Assembly (NCBI GenBank): GCA_964035575.1
Contig: OZ037836.1
Coordinates: 496,001-560,000, forward strand
DNA length: 64,000 bases
From: Rhynchopus sp. YZ270_cl-10
Taxonomy: Eukaryota > Euglenozoa > Diplonemea > Diplonemida > Diplonemidae
Direction: 5' to 3'
The notes under the pieces were generated by a model. The model had not been told where the DNA came from and searched no databases. It worked only from the letters and a program-made list of their open reading frames with translations. Position numbers and translations under genes: made by a program. Shown one piece after another: positions 53,086-63,521 of the stretch (position 1 is the stretch's first letter; each line of letters opens with the position of its first letter).

Positions 53086-56000
53086 CTTGACCCCACTGAC
53101 ACCTCCCCCACCAACCTCTACTACATCACAGTCGTCATCAGAAGGCTGCTTGTAGAGGCGGGCATCCACCCGAAACCCGGACCCAAGCCCCTTAAATGTC
53201 TATCCTACAACATCAACGGAATGACACCACAAACGCAAGCAGAACTGGTACGACTGCTTGCACAAAATGAGTACGACGTTGTCTGTTTCCAGGAACTCAA
53301 AGCGAGCCAGACAGGCGACGTTGGCTTCGACGGATACATGCAGTACAAACGCATGCGTACCCAAGTGCGTGACAAGGGGGCGAAGACATCGGGAGGTGGC
53401 ATTGCAACCTACGTCCGCACTACACGCACCTCCAAACTCCTTTACACTTCTCCGGAGAGCAGCGTGACGGAGAGACTCGACGTCGAAGTGGAAGGTGTGC
53501 GATTCTGCAACGTGTACAGACCAAGCGCAGTAGGCCTACACAAAGACGACAAAAGAGTAGACGACTTCAATGTTAATGAACTACCCACAAAAGGGAAGGT
53601 GGTGATTGCGGGGGACGTGAATGCGCACCATCGATCCTGGGACACACACTGCGCTGCGGAAGACGCTTTGGGGAAAAAGATTTACCTTTGGACCCGAATG
53701 CACGACTTCAGCATCGCCAACGACCCGAAAAAAGCAACAAGACTCCATCTGGAGCAAAGAACCTCTCCTGACATTGTGTTGACTTCTGAGAAGGTGGCTG
53801 TCCGCGGCTGGACCACAGTGCCCAAGGCGATCTCCGACCACGTGCCTATTGAGTTCTCCATCCTGCGACCTGAGGAAGAGACCCAATGCGAGGCTGCCAC
53901 CGAACAGCGACAGCGGACAACATGGAACTGGAAGGAGGCCGACTGGGCCCGGTTCAGTACTATGTTGGAGGCAAGCACTGCGAAGACCACGAAGCGCACA
54001 GACCCCAACGAGACCTACTCCCGCTGGCTAGGGATGGTCAACAAAGCAGCTGAAGAGTGCATCCCCACGCAGCGCGTCAACCGAAAACGGCGGAAGTGGT
54101 TCACTGGTGCGGCGAAGCGGGCCATTACGAACCGTGACCGGGAACTTCAACGACAGCTGTACGCACTCTCAGCCACCGACTGCGAAAGATGCGGAACACC
54201 TCACCCATCTCCGACACAAAGCCTCAGAAGAGATTCGCAAGGCAAAAAAGCGTGTCTGGGACGCGCGATGCGACGAAGCAGCTTCGGCGGCGGACCTGGG
54301 TTACACCTTCAACCTAATCCGCGAACTCGACGGGCGTGCACAGCGATCGACCGCAATGCCATTGGCAAAAGAAGGTACACCGTTCACATGCCCCCGCGAG
54401 AAGGCCAACTACATGGCGGAACACTTGGCGACAGTGAACAGAGGCACACCCCTCACAACAAAGCCCCAACGACACAAAATCCGCAGCGTGAAAACGACAA
54501 CACCTGCAGAAGACATCTTCACCCTCGCAGAGCTGAAAACCTGCATTGGAGAGCTCAAGAAGAAGAAGTCCACTGGCCCAGACGGGGTCCACAACGAATG
54601 GCTCCAACACCTTGGTGAAGGAGCACTGCGAGCCCTCCTACATGTGTGCAACCTCTCCTGGACGACGGCAGTTCTCCCGGAGGCATGGACGACAGCAACG
54701 GTGATCCCACTGCACAAAAAAGGGAAAGACATGACTGACCCCGCGTCGTATCGCCCGATCTCTCTCACCAGCAGTGTGTCGAAGGTGATGGAGAAACTGG
54801 TAAAGCGACGTATGCACCAACTGATGAGCCAGCCAAACTCTTCAGTGAACAACCTCCACTCGGCCCAGGCTGGATTCCGATCCCTCCGTTCGACATCCGA
54901 CCAGCTGCAGCTGATCGTACAAAGCATGCACAACACATGCAACAACAAAAGATCCGGGGTACTCCTCACCTGCGATATGGAAAAGGCGTTCGATCGTGTC
55001 TGCAGAAAACGTATCCTCAAGAAGATGCACGAGATGGGCTTCCCACCTAGATACACTAACTGGGTGACAAACTATCTCACCAACAGAGTCTCGCGGGTGT
55101 CGGTGCAGGGCCATCTGAGCGACCCCTACATCTCCGAGGACGGAGTGCCGCAAGGTACCGTCCTTGCTCCATTGCTCTTCAACCTGGTGATGGACGACCT
55201 AGCGATACAGCTCAGCCGACACGGCGACGACGTGATACCGGCACTCTTCGCCGACGACGTTGCAATACTTGTGACGGGTAATACGATGGAGGATGCGGTA
55301 GCTCTTGCACAGACAGTGTTCAGTGAGGTGGAGGGGTTCACTGGTGGTGCCAACATCCGCCTATCCGCCAGCAAGACAACCTGGATGCCTGTATCAGCAC
55401 CCACACGCCTGCCAAAAGACCCCGTCAAGCTGCAACAGGTACGGGACAGACAACAAAGGGAAGACGAACTGTCCATTCACTTCCTCGACGGGTCACTCCT
55501 CAAACGAGACCTCCACCCACGATACCTAGGTCTCATTTTGGATCGCTCAGGCGACATGAAAGCACACTTCGACATGGTCGTGGAGCGCTTTTCCTGCCGG
55601 ATGTCGATCCTGCACAGCCTAGCAGGGACCGACTGGGGCTGCGACGCACACACGCTACGAGCTGCCTACCTGAGCTACGTCTACCCCACGATTACGTACG
55701 CCGCTAGTGTCTACGGCAGCAGACTCTCCGCGACTCACATCGACACCCTCGAAAAGCTCCATCGGAAGGCAGCGAAGGCAATTACGGGGTGCGACTACAT
55801 GACGCACGGACTGGACGTGCTGTGGGAGGCCCACCTGCAAACCGTTGCGTGCCACCTCCGACGTGTAGCTGCCAACGACTACGAGAAGTTCATGCGACTG
55901 CCCGACTCACCTGGACATGCTGCCGCACTCTCCACCACCAAACCACCTGGCCGCACCTGGCTCTCAGAGGCTACCGACACCATCGACGACTCCAAGGCGT

Positions 56001-57079
56001 ATAGGCACAGTGAACGTGCATTGCTGTGTGAACACGACCCCGTATGTCCCCGGGAATGGGAGGAGCTCTCGCAGTCTCTGCGGATCACCCCCACCATACC
56101 GGGCATCAACAAGAGCAGCGGAATGCCGGCTGACATCATGCTACTGCGGGCGGAAGAGACCCTCGCCGCTCTACCCAACTACGACGTGCACGTCTACACC
56201 GACGGGTCGTGCCAAGACGTGTCCCAGCGCGTGACCGCCGCTGACCCTAACCCACCTGTGCATCAACGTGGTGGCGCTGGCGCCGTGTTCTACGCGGGGG
56301 ATCGACTACACTCCCACACCAAGGAGCTGCAAACCGGAGCGGGCACAGTGAGCTCCAGTTACCAGGCTGAGCTGGTGGCAATCTGCCTTGGCTTGGAAGG
56401 CATCACGACCTGGGACGCACCCGCAGAAGTGCTCCTGCTCACGGACTCGCAATCCGCACTGATGGCGCTGGCGAGTGGCCCATGCGGGGTGCACGAGGAC
56501 ACGCTGCACCGACTCTGGCGTCTCCTACACTCACGTGCCCGTGAAGGGTACAAACTCCACCTGCACTACATCCCCTCCCACGTGGGGGTGCTAGGCAATG
56601 AGGCAGCCGACAAGCTCGCTAGCCGTGCGAACAACAGCCCCGCGAACCACGAGCGGATCAGCCTTGCGAGCATCCGCGCGTGCGTAAAGCGACGTGCCCT
56701 CAGCCGCGAGCCCACACCGTCTGAGCGCAGCATCTACTCCTACAAGAGTGGATCCACCACCGCCCTGCACCGACCTGCGCTGCGTACACCGCACCTCACG
56801 CGGCTGGGTGCGACGACCATCCGCAACCTCCGAGTGGAACGCCACCCACTCGTCTACAACAAGCTGCACCCGGACAGGACGGCGTACTGTCCACGTTGCT
56901 CCGAAGAGGCTTCGCTCCGCCACATCTTCTCCCGGTGCAGCAACCCCGCAACCCCACGCTCCAGCCTCCCTTCAACGAACCTGGGGCAGCTGATGCAACG
57001 CCACGAGGCAGACGTGCTCCGCTTCCTTTGCGAGGCTGGATACCTGGACGATGAAATTGAATCACTCATGCGCCATTGA
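53086..57079 (+). CDS. LINE ORF2: endonuclease, reverse transcriptase, RNase H, zinc knuckle
   Basis: The frame opens right after the ORF1 stop at 53085; the first ATG (53221) falls inside the endonuclease, so translation must start differently or upstream. 'GIHPKPGP' (53161-53184) is a 2A-like/NPGP-type leader motif with Lys for Asn. The AP-endonuclease domain has 'LSYNINGM', 'VCFQELKAS', 'AGDVNAHH' and 'ISDHVPIEF'. RT has 'GPDGVHNEWL', 'YRPISLTSSV', 'TCDMEKAFDRV', 'GVPQGTVLAPLLFNL' and catalytic 'FADDVAIL' (55247-55270). RNase H has 'VYTDGSC', 'SYQAELVAI', 'LLTDSQSAL' and 'HYIPSHVGVLGNEAAD'. A CX2CX7HX4C knuckle lies at 56888-56938. The reading frame changes once, between about 54150 and 54190, in the endonuclease-RT linker. 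Confidence 0.9.
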
Positions 57080-57139
57080 GTCACTGATGTGGCACCGGCG
57101 TGATGACTTTTTAAACCTACCTTATCAAAATAAGAATCA

Positions 57140-57185
<46 letters not shown>

Positions 57186-57442
57186 CAAATTTTTAGCTTT
57201 TATATGGGGGCATGTCCCCTTTTGTCGTCAGCCCAGAGTCAGTAGGCTCTGCCACACCTTGGGGAGAGGTGTGCGGACTGTGTCTCCAAGAGGAAAAGGG
57301 AAGCTGTCCCCCCTGCCCCGTCGCAGTGTGGAACCCCGCTAAGTAGCACAACAACAAAACTAAGCAAGAGGCACTACCAGTGGCGCGGCTACCAATAACT
57401 ACCGTGTAGTCAGCGTCACGCCTACCATGGTAGGTTACAGTG
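57080..57442 (+). other. LINE 3' region with internal A-tract
   Basis: After the ORF2 stop there are ~65 bp of tail, a long A-run (57146-57183) and then 259 bp of unrelated GC-rich sequence ('tgccacaccttggggagagg', 'taccgtgtagtcagcgtcac') before the terminal A17. Either the element's 3' UTR has an internal A-rich segment, or a downstream sequence was carried along by read-through past the first polyadenylation site. Confidence 0.6.
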
Positions 57443-57460
57443 AAAAAAAAAAAAAAAAAT

Positions 57461-58070
57461 CCAGTGTGGTCAATGAGGTGTACTTGGAGAGAAAGAACTC
57501 CTCAATCCGCGTCACATTACTCCACCCAGAGAAGTCAAGTATTCGCAAGGCGCTCATCTCGGTGAGAAAGAAGGGCTCAATCCGCGTGACATTGCTCCAC
57601 CCAGATATATCAAGAGTGTGCAGTGAGTCGCAGTGTTTGAGAAAGAAGCAACCTACTGCAGTCACACCTGGCACACCACTGAGATCAAGTTCTGAGAACG
57701 TGCCACCTCGTAAGAAGTAATGGGGGATCTCAGTAACAACCTCTGCCTGCAGAAACAAATGAACCAGCTTGGGATCCGCCAGACCTTCGAACCTCTCTTC
57801 CGTCAGCTCTCTCTCACCCAAGTCACGAAGAGCTGCAATGGCGTCGTCCTTCTGCGACTTCGTCTTCGTCAGCACAACTGTGTCCCCAGCACTCAGCTGC
57901 GTGACGTAGTCTCCTTCGGCCAGCAGCTTCCCTCCGAAGCTCATGTCAAAGCCGTCTTCGCACAACTCTGCTGCAGTCGCCACCTTCCGCCGTATGTCCG
58001 CAGTTGTATCATCCACACCCACCTCGACTGTGTACTTCTCTCCGTCAAAGCTCTCCACACATATTTCCAT
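57461..58070 (-). pseudogene. N-terminal part of Ubl-LRR member 13
   Basis: From ATG 58070: Ubl domain, linker and four repeats to 'SKYTSLTTLD', then the LINE's A-tail. Its sequence is very close to the member at 62361-63521. Confidence 0.88.
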
Positions 58071-58776
58071 GGTTTTGTGTCTCTCTGTTTTGTGCAGGTG
58101 TTTTCAATTGGGGGTAAGAGTACGCAAGAGACAACAAACAGTTAGGGGGAGGTCTTTTGCAAATAAAAATGTGTGTTCTACTCTTCAACGTGGCCACCAT
58201 CGTTTTTGTTGGCTTCATATAAGTTTTGCATTTTCATGACTTGTCAGTTTCTCTATCCTCTGCGATATGACGCGCAAACACGCCGTTTTCAATTTGATTC
58301 GCAGATCGATACTGACTCACGAAGTTGCTGTGTCAAAAAACACCTTCCTCTGCGAGGCGGGATACCACAGCGACAACGTCTATCACTCATGCGCCTATGA
58401 GTCGCTCAATGGCGTCATGGCTTTTATCATGACTACAGGGGAGAACAAGATACAAATACGCACATAACAAAGAACACAAATGAAGAGATGAAAGCTACCT
58501 TACAATAAGACAACAAACAACGGTGGGGTAAACAGACACAAAAATAGCATTTTTCACCCCAAAACGCCCAGAAATGGGTATACCAAATTGCTTTGCTTGA
58601 AGTACAGAAATGAGGTGAGTGCGCAATAAAGGAGGAGGGTGGTAAATTTGTTTCAATAACTTTCAAAGCAAAGAAGAGAAAGCTCAAGGACGTCAAAAAC
58701 ATGCATTAAAATCTTACTTATTTCAAAAAGGTTTTCACAAAAGTGTCATGTCCCTCTTTTCTTATTGTCATGGGCC
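58071..58776. other. spacer with module A copy 6
   Basis: Nearly the same as 50213-50830, including module A at 58234-58440, so this spacer and that one derive from one duplication. No gene. Confidence 0.55.
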
Positions 58777-60012
58777 TCACATGCACACACATTTGGTATC
58801 GTCCACGAGGCTATGGCCGCTATCGCCATGTACATATTCTGACACAACACTGCTCGATCCTGTGACGTTGATGCTGCTTTTACGCATTGTGGATGCGGAA
58901 AGTGATCCTGCTCCAATCTCCTTCACATTGGTCAACCCAGATAAGTCTAGGGTTTGCAATGCAATGCAGAAGGAGAGAAAGTTGTTCCCTATTTGCGTCA
59001 CATTGTTCCACCTAGAAATGTCAAGTGCGGTCAATGAGGTGCAGCTGTAGAGAAAGCACTCATCAACCCGCGTCACATTGTTCCACCCAGATAAGTCAAG
59101 GCTTTGCAATGCGGTGCAGGAGGAGAGAAAGTACATAGCAACCCGCGTCACATTGTTCCACCCAGAAATATGCAGTGTGGTCAATGAGGTGCTTCCGGAG
59201 AGAAAGTATTCATCAACCCGCGTCACATTGCTCCACCCAGAAATATCCAGTTTGGTCAATGAGGTGCAGTTGGAGAGAAAGTTATTCCTTATTTGCGTCA
59301 CATTGTTCCACCCAGAAATATCTAGTGTGGTCAATGACGTGCAGTTGGAGAGAAAGAAGTCTTCCACCTTAGTCACATTGTTCCACCCTGACAAGTCAAG
59401 GCTTCGCAATGCGGTGCAGGAGGTGAGAAAGAAGGACCCAATGTGTGTCACATTGTTCCACCCAGACAAGTCAAGGGTTCGCAATGCACTGACGTCGTAG
59501 TCGGAGAGGAAGAAGGACCCAATGTGGGTCACATTGCTCCACCCAGATAAATCAGCAGTGTGCAATGCGTTGCAGAATGTGAGAAAGTGGTGCCCTACTG
59601 CAGTCACACCTGGCACACCACTGAGATCAAGTTCTGAGAACGTGGCACGCGACAAGAAGTGATTGGGGATCTCAGTAACAACCTCTGCCTGCAGAAACAA
59701 ATGAACCAGCTTGGGATCTGTCAGACGTTTGAACCTCTCTGGCGTCATGTCGGTCTCACCCAAGTCACAAAGAGCTGCAATGGCGTCGTCCTTCTGCGAC
59801 TTCGTCTTCGTCAGCACAACTGTGTCCCCAGCACTCATCTGCGTGATGTAGTCTCCTTCGGCCAGCAGCTTCCCTCCGAAGCTCATGTCAAAGCCGTCTT
59901 CGCGCAACTCTGCTGCAGACGCCACCTTCCGCCGTATGTCCGCAGTTGTATCATCCACACCCACCTCGAGTGTGAACTTCTCTCCATCTAAAGTCTTCAC
60001 ACATATTTCCAT
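58777..60012 (-). CDS. Ubl-LRR-CaaX family protein 14 (10 repeats)
   Basis: A 411-residue member from ATG 60012, starting 'MEICVKTLDGEKFTLEV', so it shares the ubiquitin-like N-terminal variant with the member at 48917. The second repeat is two residues longer ('SDYDVSA'). The final repeat is 'TNVKEIGAGSLSAS', without the usual Cys. End: 'SLVDDTKCVCM', with a single upstream Lys before CVCM. Confidence 0.88.
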   Translation of the reverse strand: MEICVKTLDGEKFTLEVGVDDTTADIRRKVASAAELREDGFDMSFGGKLLAEGDYITQMSAGDTVVLTKTKSQKDDAIAALCDLGETDMTPERFKRLTDPKLVHLFLQAEVVTEIPNHFLSRATFSELDLSGVPGVTAVGHHFLTFCNALHTADLSGWSNVTHIGSFFLSDYDVSALRTLDLSGWNNVTHIGSFFLTSCTALRSLDLSGWNNVTKVEDFFLSNCTSLTTLDISGWNNVTQIRNNFLSNCTSLTKLDISGWSNVTRVDEYFLSGSTSLTTLHISGWNNVTRVAMYFLSSCTALQSLDLSGWNNVTRVDECFLYSCTSLTALDISRWNNVTQIGNNFLSFCIALQTLDLSGLTNVKEIGAGSLSASTMRKSSINVTGSSSVVSEYVHGDSGHSLVDDTKCVCM

Positions 60013-60368
60013 GGTTTTGTGTTTCTCTGTTTTGTGCAGGTGTTTTCAATTGGGGGTAAGAGTACGCAAGAGACAACAAACAGTTAGGGAGAGGTCTTTT
60101 GCTAATAAAATGATCATCCAGATGTGGTGAAACGCCATAAACTCCACAACCCCTACAAAGATACTCCGCAAGCCATGCATAGTGGGGCAAGACAAATCAA
60201 TCACTCACAACACAAAATACAAATATGCATGCGTTCAAACGTTAGTCTTTTTGTTGCAAAAATGTAAAAAGAAAAGAGAACAATCTCAACGCACACACTC
60301 TGTTGATTCTAAAAACGGGCGTAGAAAAATCGCGCATGGAAATAATGCATGAAAAGATGCACAATGCC
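60013..60368. other. short spacer
   Basis: Shares 60045-60190 with 38805-38960 and 63550-63700, then 60205-60345 with the 3' spacers of other members, with module A missing from between. Looks like a deletion derivative of the standard spacer. Confidence 0.45.
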
Positions 60369-61403
60369 TCACATGCACACACATCCGTCCTGAATACTGC
60401 GCTTCACATCGCCCAGGAGGTTACGGCTCTTCACATATTCTGACACAACACTGCTTGATCCTTCAACGTTGATGCTGCTTGTAGGTATTTTGCATCTTTT
60501 TAGGAAGCCTCTCCCAATGTGCTGCACACTCGTCCACCCAGATAAGTTAAGTGTTTTCAATGCGAAGCAGTGGTAGAGAACGTGGTCCCCAACCTGCGTC
60601 ACATTGCCCCACCCAGATAAATCAAGTGTTTTCATTGCACTGCAGTTGAATAGGAAGCCCTCCCCAACCTGCGTCACATTTCTCCACCCAGACAAGTCGA
60701 GAGTTTGCAATGCGATGCACTCGGAGAGGAAACAGATCCCAATCCGCGTCACATTGTTCCACCCAGACAAGTCAAGTGTGGTTAATGAGGTGCAGCTGCC
60801 GAGGAAGCAACTCTGGATCTGCGTCACATTGCTCCACCCAGATAAGTTAACAGTTCGCAGTGCGCTACAGGAGGAGAGCAAGCAGTGTTCTACGTGCGTC
60901 ACATTGCTCCACCCAGATAGATCAACAGTGTGCAATGAGGTGCAGTGGGAGAGGAAGTTGTCGCACATTGCGCTCACACCAGGCACACCACTGAGATCAA
61001 GTTCTTCAAACGTGCCACCTGACAAGAAGCCAATTGGGATCTCAGTAACAACCTCCGCCTGCAGAAACAAACGAATCAGCTTGGGATCTATTTGGATCAG
61101 CCTGCGATCTGTCAGACCTTCGAACCTCTCTGCAGTGATGTCGGTCTCACCCAAGTCACGAAGAGCTGCAATGGCGTCGTCCTTCTGCGACGTCGTCTTC
61201 GTCAGCACAACTGTGTCCCCAGCACTCAGCTGCGTGATGTAGTCTCCTTCGGCCAGCAGCTTCCCTCCGAAGCTCATGTCAAAGCCGTCTTCGAACAACT
61301 CTGCTGCAGACGCCACCTTCCGCCGTATGTCCGCAGTTGTATCATCCACACCCACCTCGACTGTGTACTTCTCTCCGTCAAAGCTCTCCACACATATTTC
61401 CAT
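60369..61403 (-). CDS. Ubl-LRR-CaaX family protein 15 (7 repeats)
   Basis: A 344-residue member from ATG 61403. The linker contains an in-frame near-duplication: 'TDRRLIQIDPKLIRLFL', where others read 'TDPKLIxLFL'. Seven repeats; the end is 'SRNLLGDVKRSIQDGCVCM'. By repeat sequence and by its leader (61404-61560) it is closest to LRR-1 and LRR-3 of the first block, although it sits in the second. Confidence 0.87.
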   Translation of the reverse strand: MEICVESFDGEKYTVEVGVDDTTADIRRKVASAAELFEDGFDMSFGGKLLAEGDYITQLSAGDTVVLTKTTSQKDDAIAALRDLGETDITAERFEGLTDRRLIQIDPKLIRLFLQAEVVTEIPIGFLSGGTFEELDLSGVPGVSAMCDNFLSHCTSLHTVDLSGWSNVTHVEHCLLSSCSALRTVNLSGWSNVTQIQSCFLGSCTSLTTLDLSGWNNVTRIGICFLSECIALQTLDLSGWRNVTQVGEGFLFNCSAMKTLDLSGWGNVTQVGDHVLYHCFALKTLNLSGWTSVQHIGRGFLKRCKIPTSSINVEGSSSVVSEYVKSRNLLGDVKRSIQDGCVCM

Positions 61404-62360
61404 GGTTTTGTGTCTCTCTGTTTTGTGCAAGGTGTTTTGGGGGTAAGAAGAAGAATCAAGCACAGGACACGTTCATCAGTCACGTCGCTCGAAACTCCTG
61501 CTAATGCCCTTGCAACGTGAAGTGTGTTGCGTACTGGCTGTGTGTGTATGGTGTGCAAGAGATACAACAAACAATTACAAGGGGAGATAGGTCTTTTGTT
61601 TTAAACATTTTGAAAGCTTGGATGTATTAGTGTGGACACCCGAGGATGTGCTCCACTATGTGTTCCTTTTGAACGTGGCCACCATCCTTTGGTTCACTTG
61701 CCCTGCTGAGGCATGACATTTCAGTTTCTCTATCCTCTGCGATATGAAGCGCAAACACGCCGTTTTCAATTTGATTCGCAGACCGATACTGACTCACAAA
61801 GTTGCTGTGTCAAAAAACACCTTCCTCTGCGAGGCGGGATACCACAGCTACAATGTCTATCACTCATGCGCCTATGAGTCGCTCAATGGCGTCATGGCTT
61901 TTATCATGACCACAGGGGTCCAACCCTGCACATTGCTCTCACAACACAAAATACAAATATGCACACAAATGAAGAGATGAAAGATATCTCACAATAAGAC
62001 AACAAACACCGGTGGGGTAAAAACTAAAGTGCGTTTCTGGGACTTCAAAATTCGAAGGAGGGCTTTAGTCCCACCGATGTGTGTCTTACTGTATTTCATT
62101 TGACGTGCACAGAGAACAATAACATATTTTTTACACCAAATACAAAGGAGAAGAAAACAGTTTACAATAAAAGCTCCTGCGTCAGTTTTCTTGTTCAAAC
62201 GTTAGTGTTTTTGTTGCAAAAATGTGAAGAAAAAACAAAGAAAAGAGAACATTCTCGACGTACACACTCTGTTGATTCTGAAAACGGGAGTACAAAAATC
62301 GCGCATGGAAAACATGTGGTGCTTCCTAAGGTATGTCACAACTGTCATGTCCCGGGTGCT
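61404..62360. other. spacer with upstream block and module A copy 7
   Basis: Leader like that of LRR-1 (61440-61600), conserved core at 61632-61648 without the TATA run, module A at 61711-61930, then spacer shared with 31290-31850 and a unique piece at 62030-62190. No gene. Confidence 0.5.
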
Positions 62361-63521
62361 TCACATGCACACACATTTGCACTTGGTATCGTCCACGAGG
62401 CTATAGCCATAGCCATCCACACATTCTGAAACAACACTGCACGATCCGGTGATGTTGATGCTCCTTGTGGGTATTGTGCATGCATACAGGAAGCCTAGCC
62501 CAATGTGCTGCACGTTGCTCCATCCAGACAAGTCAAGGCTTCGCAATGAGGTGCAGTTAAAGAGAAAGAAGTTCCCCATCTGTGTCACATTGCTCCACCC
62601 AGAGATATCCAGTGTGGTCAATGAGGTGTAGTTGTGGAGAAAGCCATTATCAACACTCGTCACATTGCTCCGCCCAGACAAGTCAAGGCTTCGCAATGAG
62701 GTGCAGTTGTAGAGAAAGCCGTTCCCTATTTCCGTCACATTGTGCCACCCAGAAATATCAAGTGCGGGCAATGAGGTGCAGCCGGAGAGAAAGTGCTTAT
62801 CAACCCGCGTCACATTGTTCCACCCAGACAAGTCAAGGTTTTGCAATGAGGTGCAGGAGGAGAGAAAGTTGCGCCCTACGTGCGTCAAATTGCTCCACCC
62901 AGAAATATCCAGTGTGGTCAATGAGGTGTAGTTGGAGAGAAAGTAATTCTCAATCCGCGTCACATTACTCCACCCAGACAAGTCAAGTATTCGCAAGGCG
63001 CTCACCTCAGCGAGGAAGAAGGGCTCAATCCGCGTGACATTGCTCCACCCAGATAAGTCAACAGTGTGCAGTGAGGCGCAGTGTTTGAGAAAGAAGCAAC
63101 CTACTGCAGTCACACCTGGCACACCACTGAGATCAAGTTCTGATAACGTGGCACCTCGTAAGAAGTAACGGGGGATCTCAGTAACAACCTCTGCCTGCAG
63201 AAACAAATGAACCAGCTTGGGATCCGCCAGACCTTCGAACCTCTCTGATGTCAGCTCTCTCTCACCCAAGTCACGAAGAGCTGCAATGGCGTCGTCCTTC
63301 TGCGACTTCGTCTTCTTCATCAGCACAACTGTGTCCCCAGCACTCAGCTGCGTGATGTAGTCTCCTTCGGCCAGCAGCTTCCCTCCGAAGCTCATGTCAA
63401 AGCCGTCTTCGCGCAACTCTGCTGCAGACGCCACCTTCCGCCGTATGTCCGCAGTTGTATCATCCACACCCACCTCGACTGTGTACTTCTCTCCGTCAAA
63501 GCTCTCCACACATATTTCCAT
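62361..63521 (-). CDS. Ubl-LRR-CaaX family protein 16 (9 repeats)
   Basis: A 386-residue member from ATG 63521. Nine repeats; one has 'LSGRSN' for 'LSGWSN'. End: 'YSLVDDTKCKCVCM'. It is the intact close relative of member 13 and serves as the reference for the empty LINE target site (62905-62920). Here the linker reads 'SVVSECVDGY', adding a Cys. Confidence 0.89.
   Translation of the reverse strand: MEICVESFDGEKYTVEVGVDDTTADIRRKVASAAELREDGFDMSFGGKLLAEGDYITQLSAGDTVVLMKKTKSQKDDAIAALRDLGERELTSERFEGLADPKLVHLFLQAEVVTEIPRYFLRGATLSELDLSGVPGVTAVGCFFLKHCASLHTVDLSGWSNVTRIEPFFLAEVSALRILDLSGWSNVTRIENYFLSNYTSLTTLDISGWSNLTHVGRNFLSSCTSLQNLDLSGWNNVTRVDKHFLSGCTSLPALDISGWHNVTEIGNGFLYNCTSLRSLDLSGRSNVTSVDNGFLHNYTSLTTLDISGWSNVTQMGNFFLFNCTSLRSLDLSGWSNVQHIGLGFLYACTIPTRSINITGSCSVVSECVDGYGYSLVDDTKCKCVCM

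Larger units (their letters stand above)
51406..57459 (+). mobile_element. full-length-sized Ingi/L1Tc-like LINE (6.05 kb) inside LRR member 13
   Basis: A non-LTR retrotransposon with 5' leader (51406-51503), ORF1, ORF2 and a 3' region ending in A17 (57443-57459). It lies antisense to the LRR gene. The target site reads 'ccagaaatat' before and 'tccagtgtgg' after the element, and intact paralogues read 'ccagaaatatccagtg', so almost nothing was duplicated or lost (at most a few A/T bases). Domain order endonuclease, RT, RNase H, zinc knuckle fits the Ingi/L1Tc group and relatives of the I superfamily. Two frame changes are present, so this copy is likely inactive as assembled. Confidence 0.92.

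Noticed and set aside
52228-53114. Minus-strand open frame opposite LINE ORF1
   Set aside because: Antisense shadow; the plus-strand frames have coherent LINE domains.
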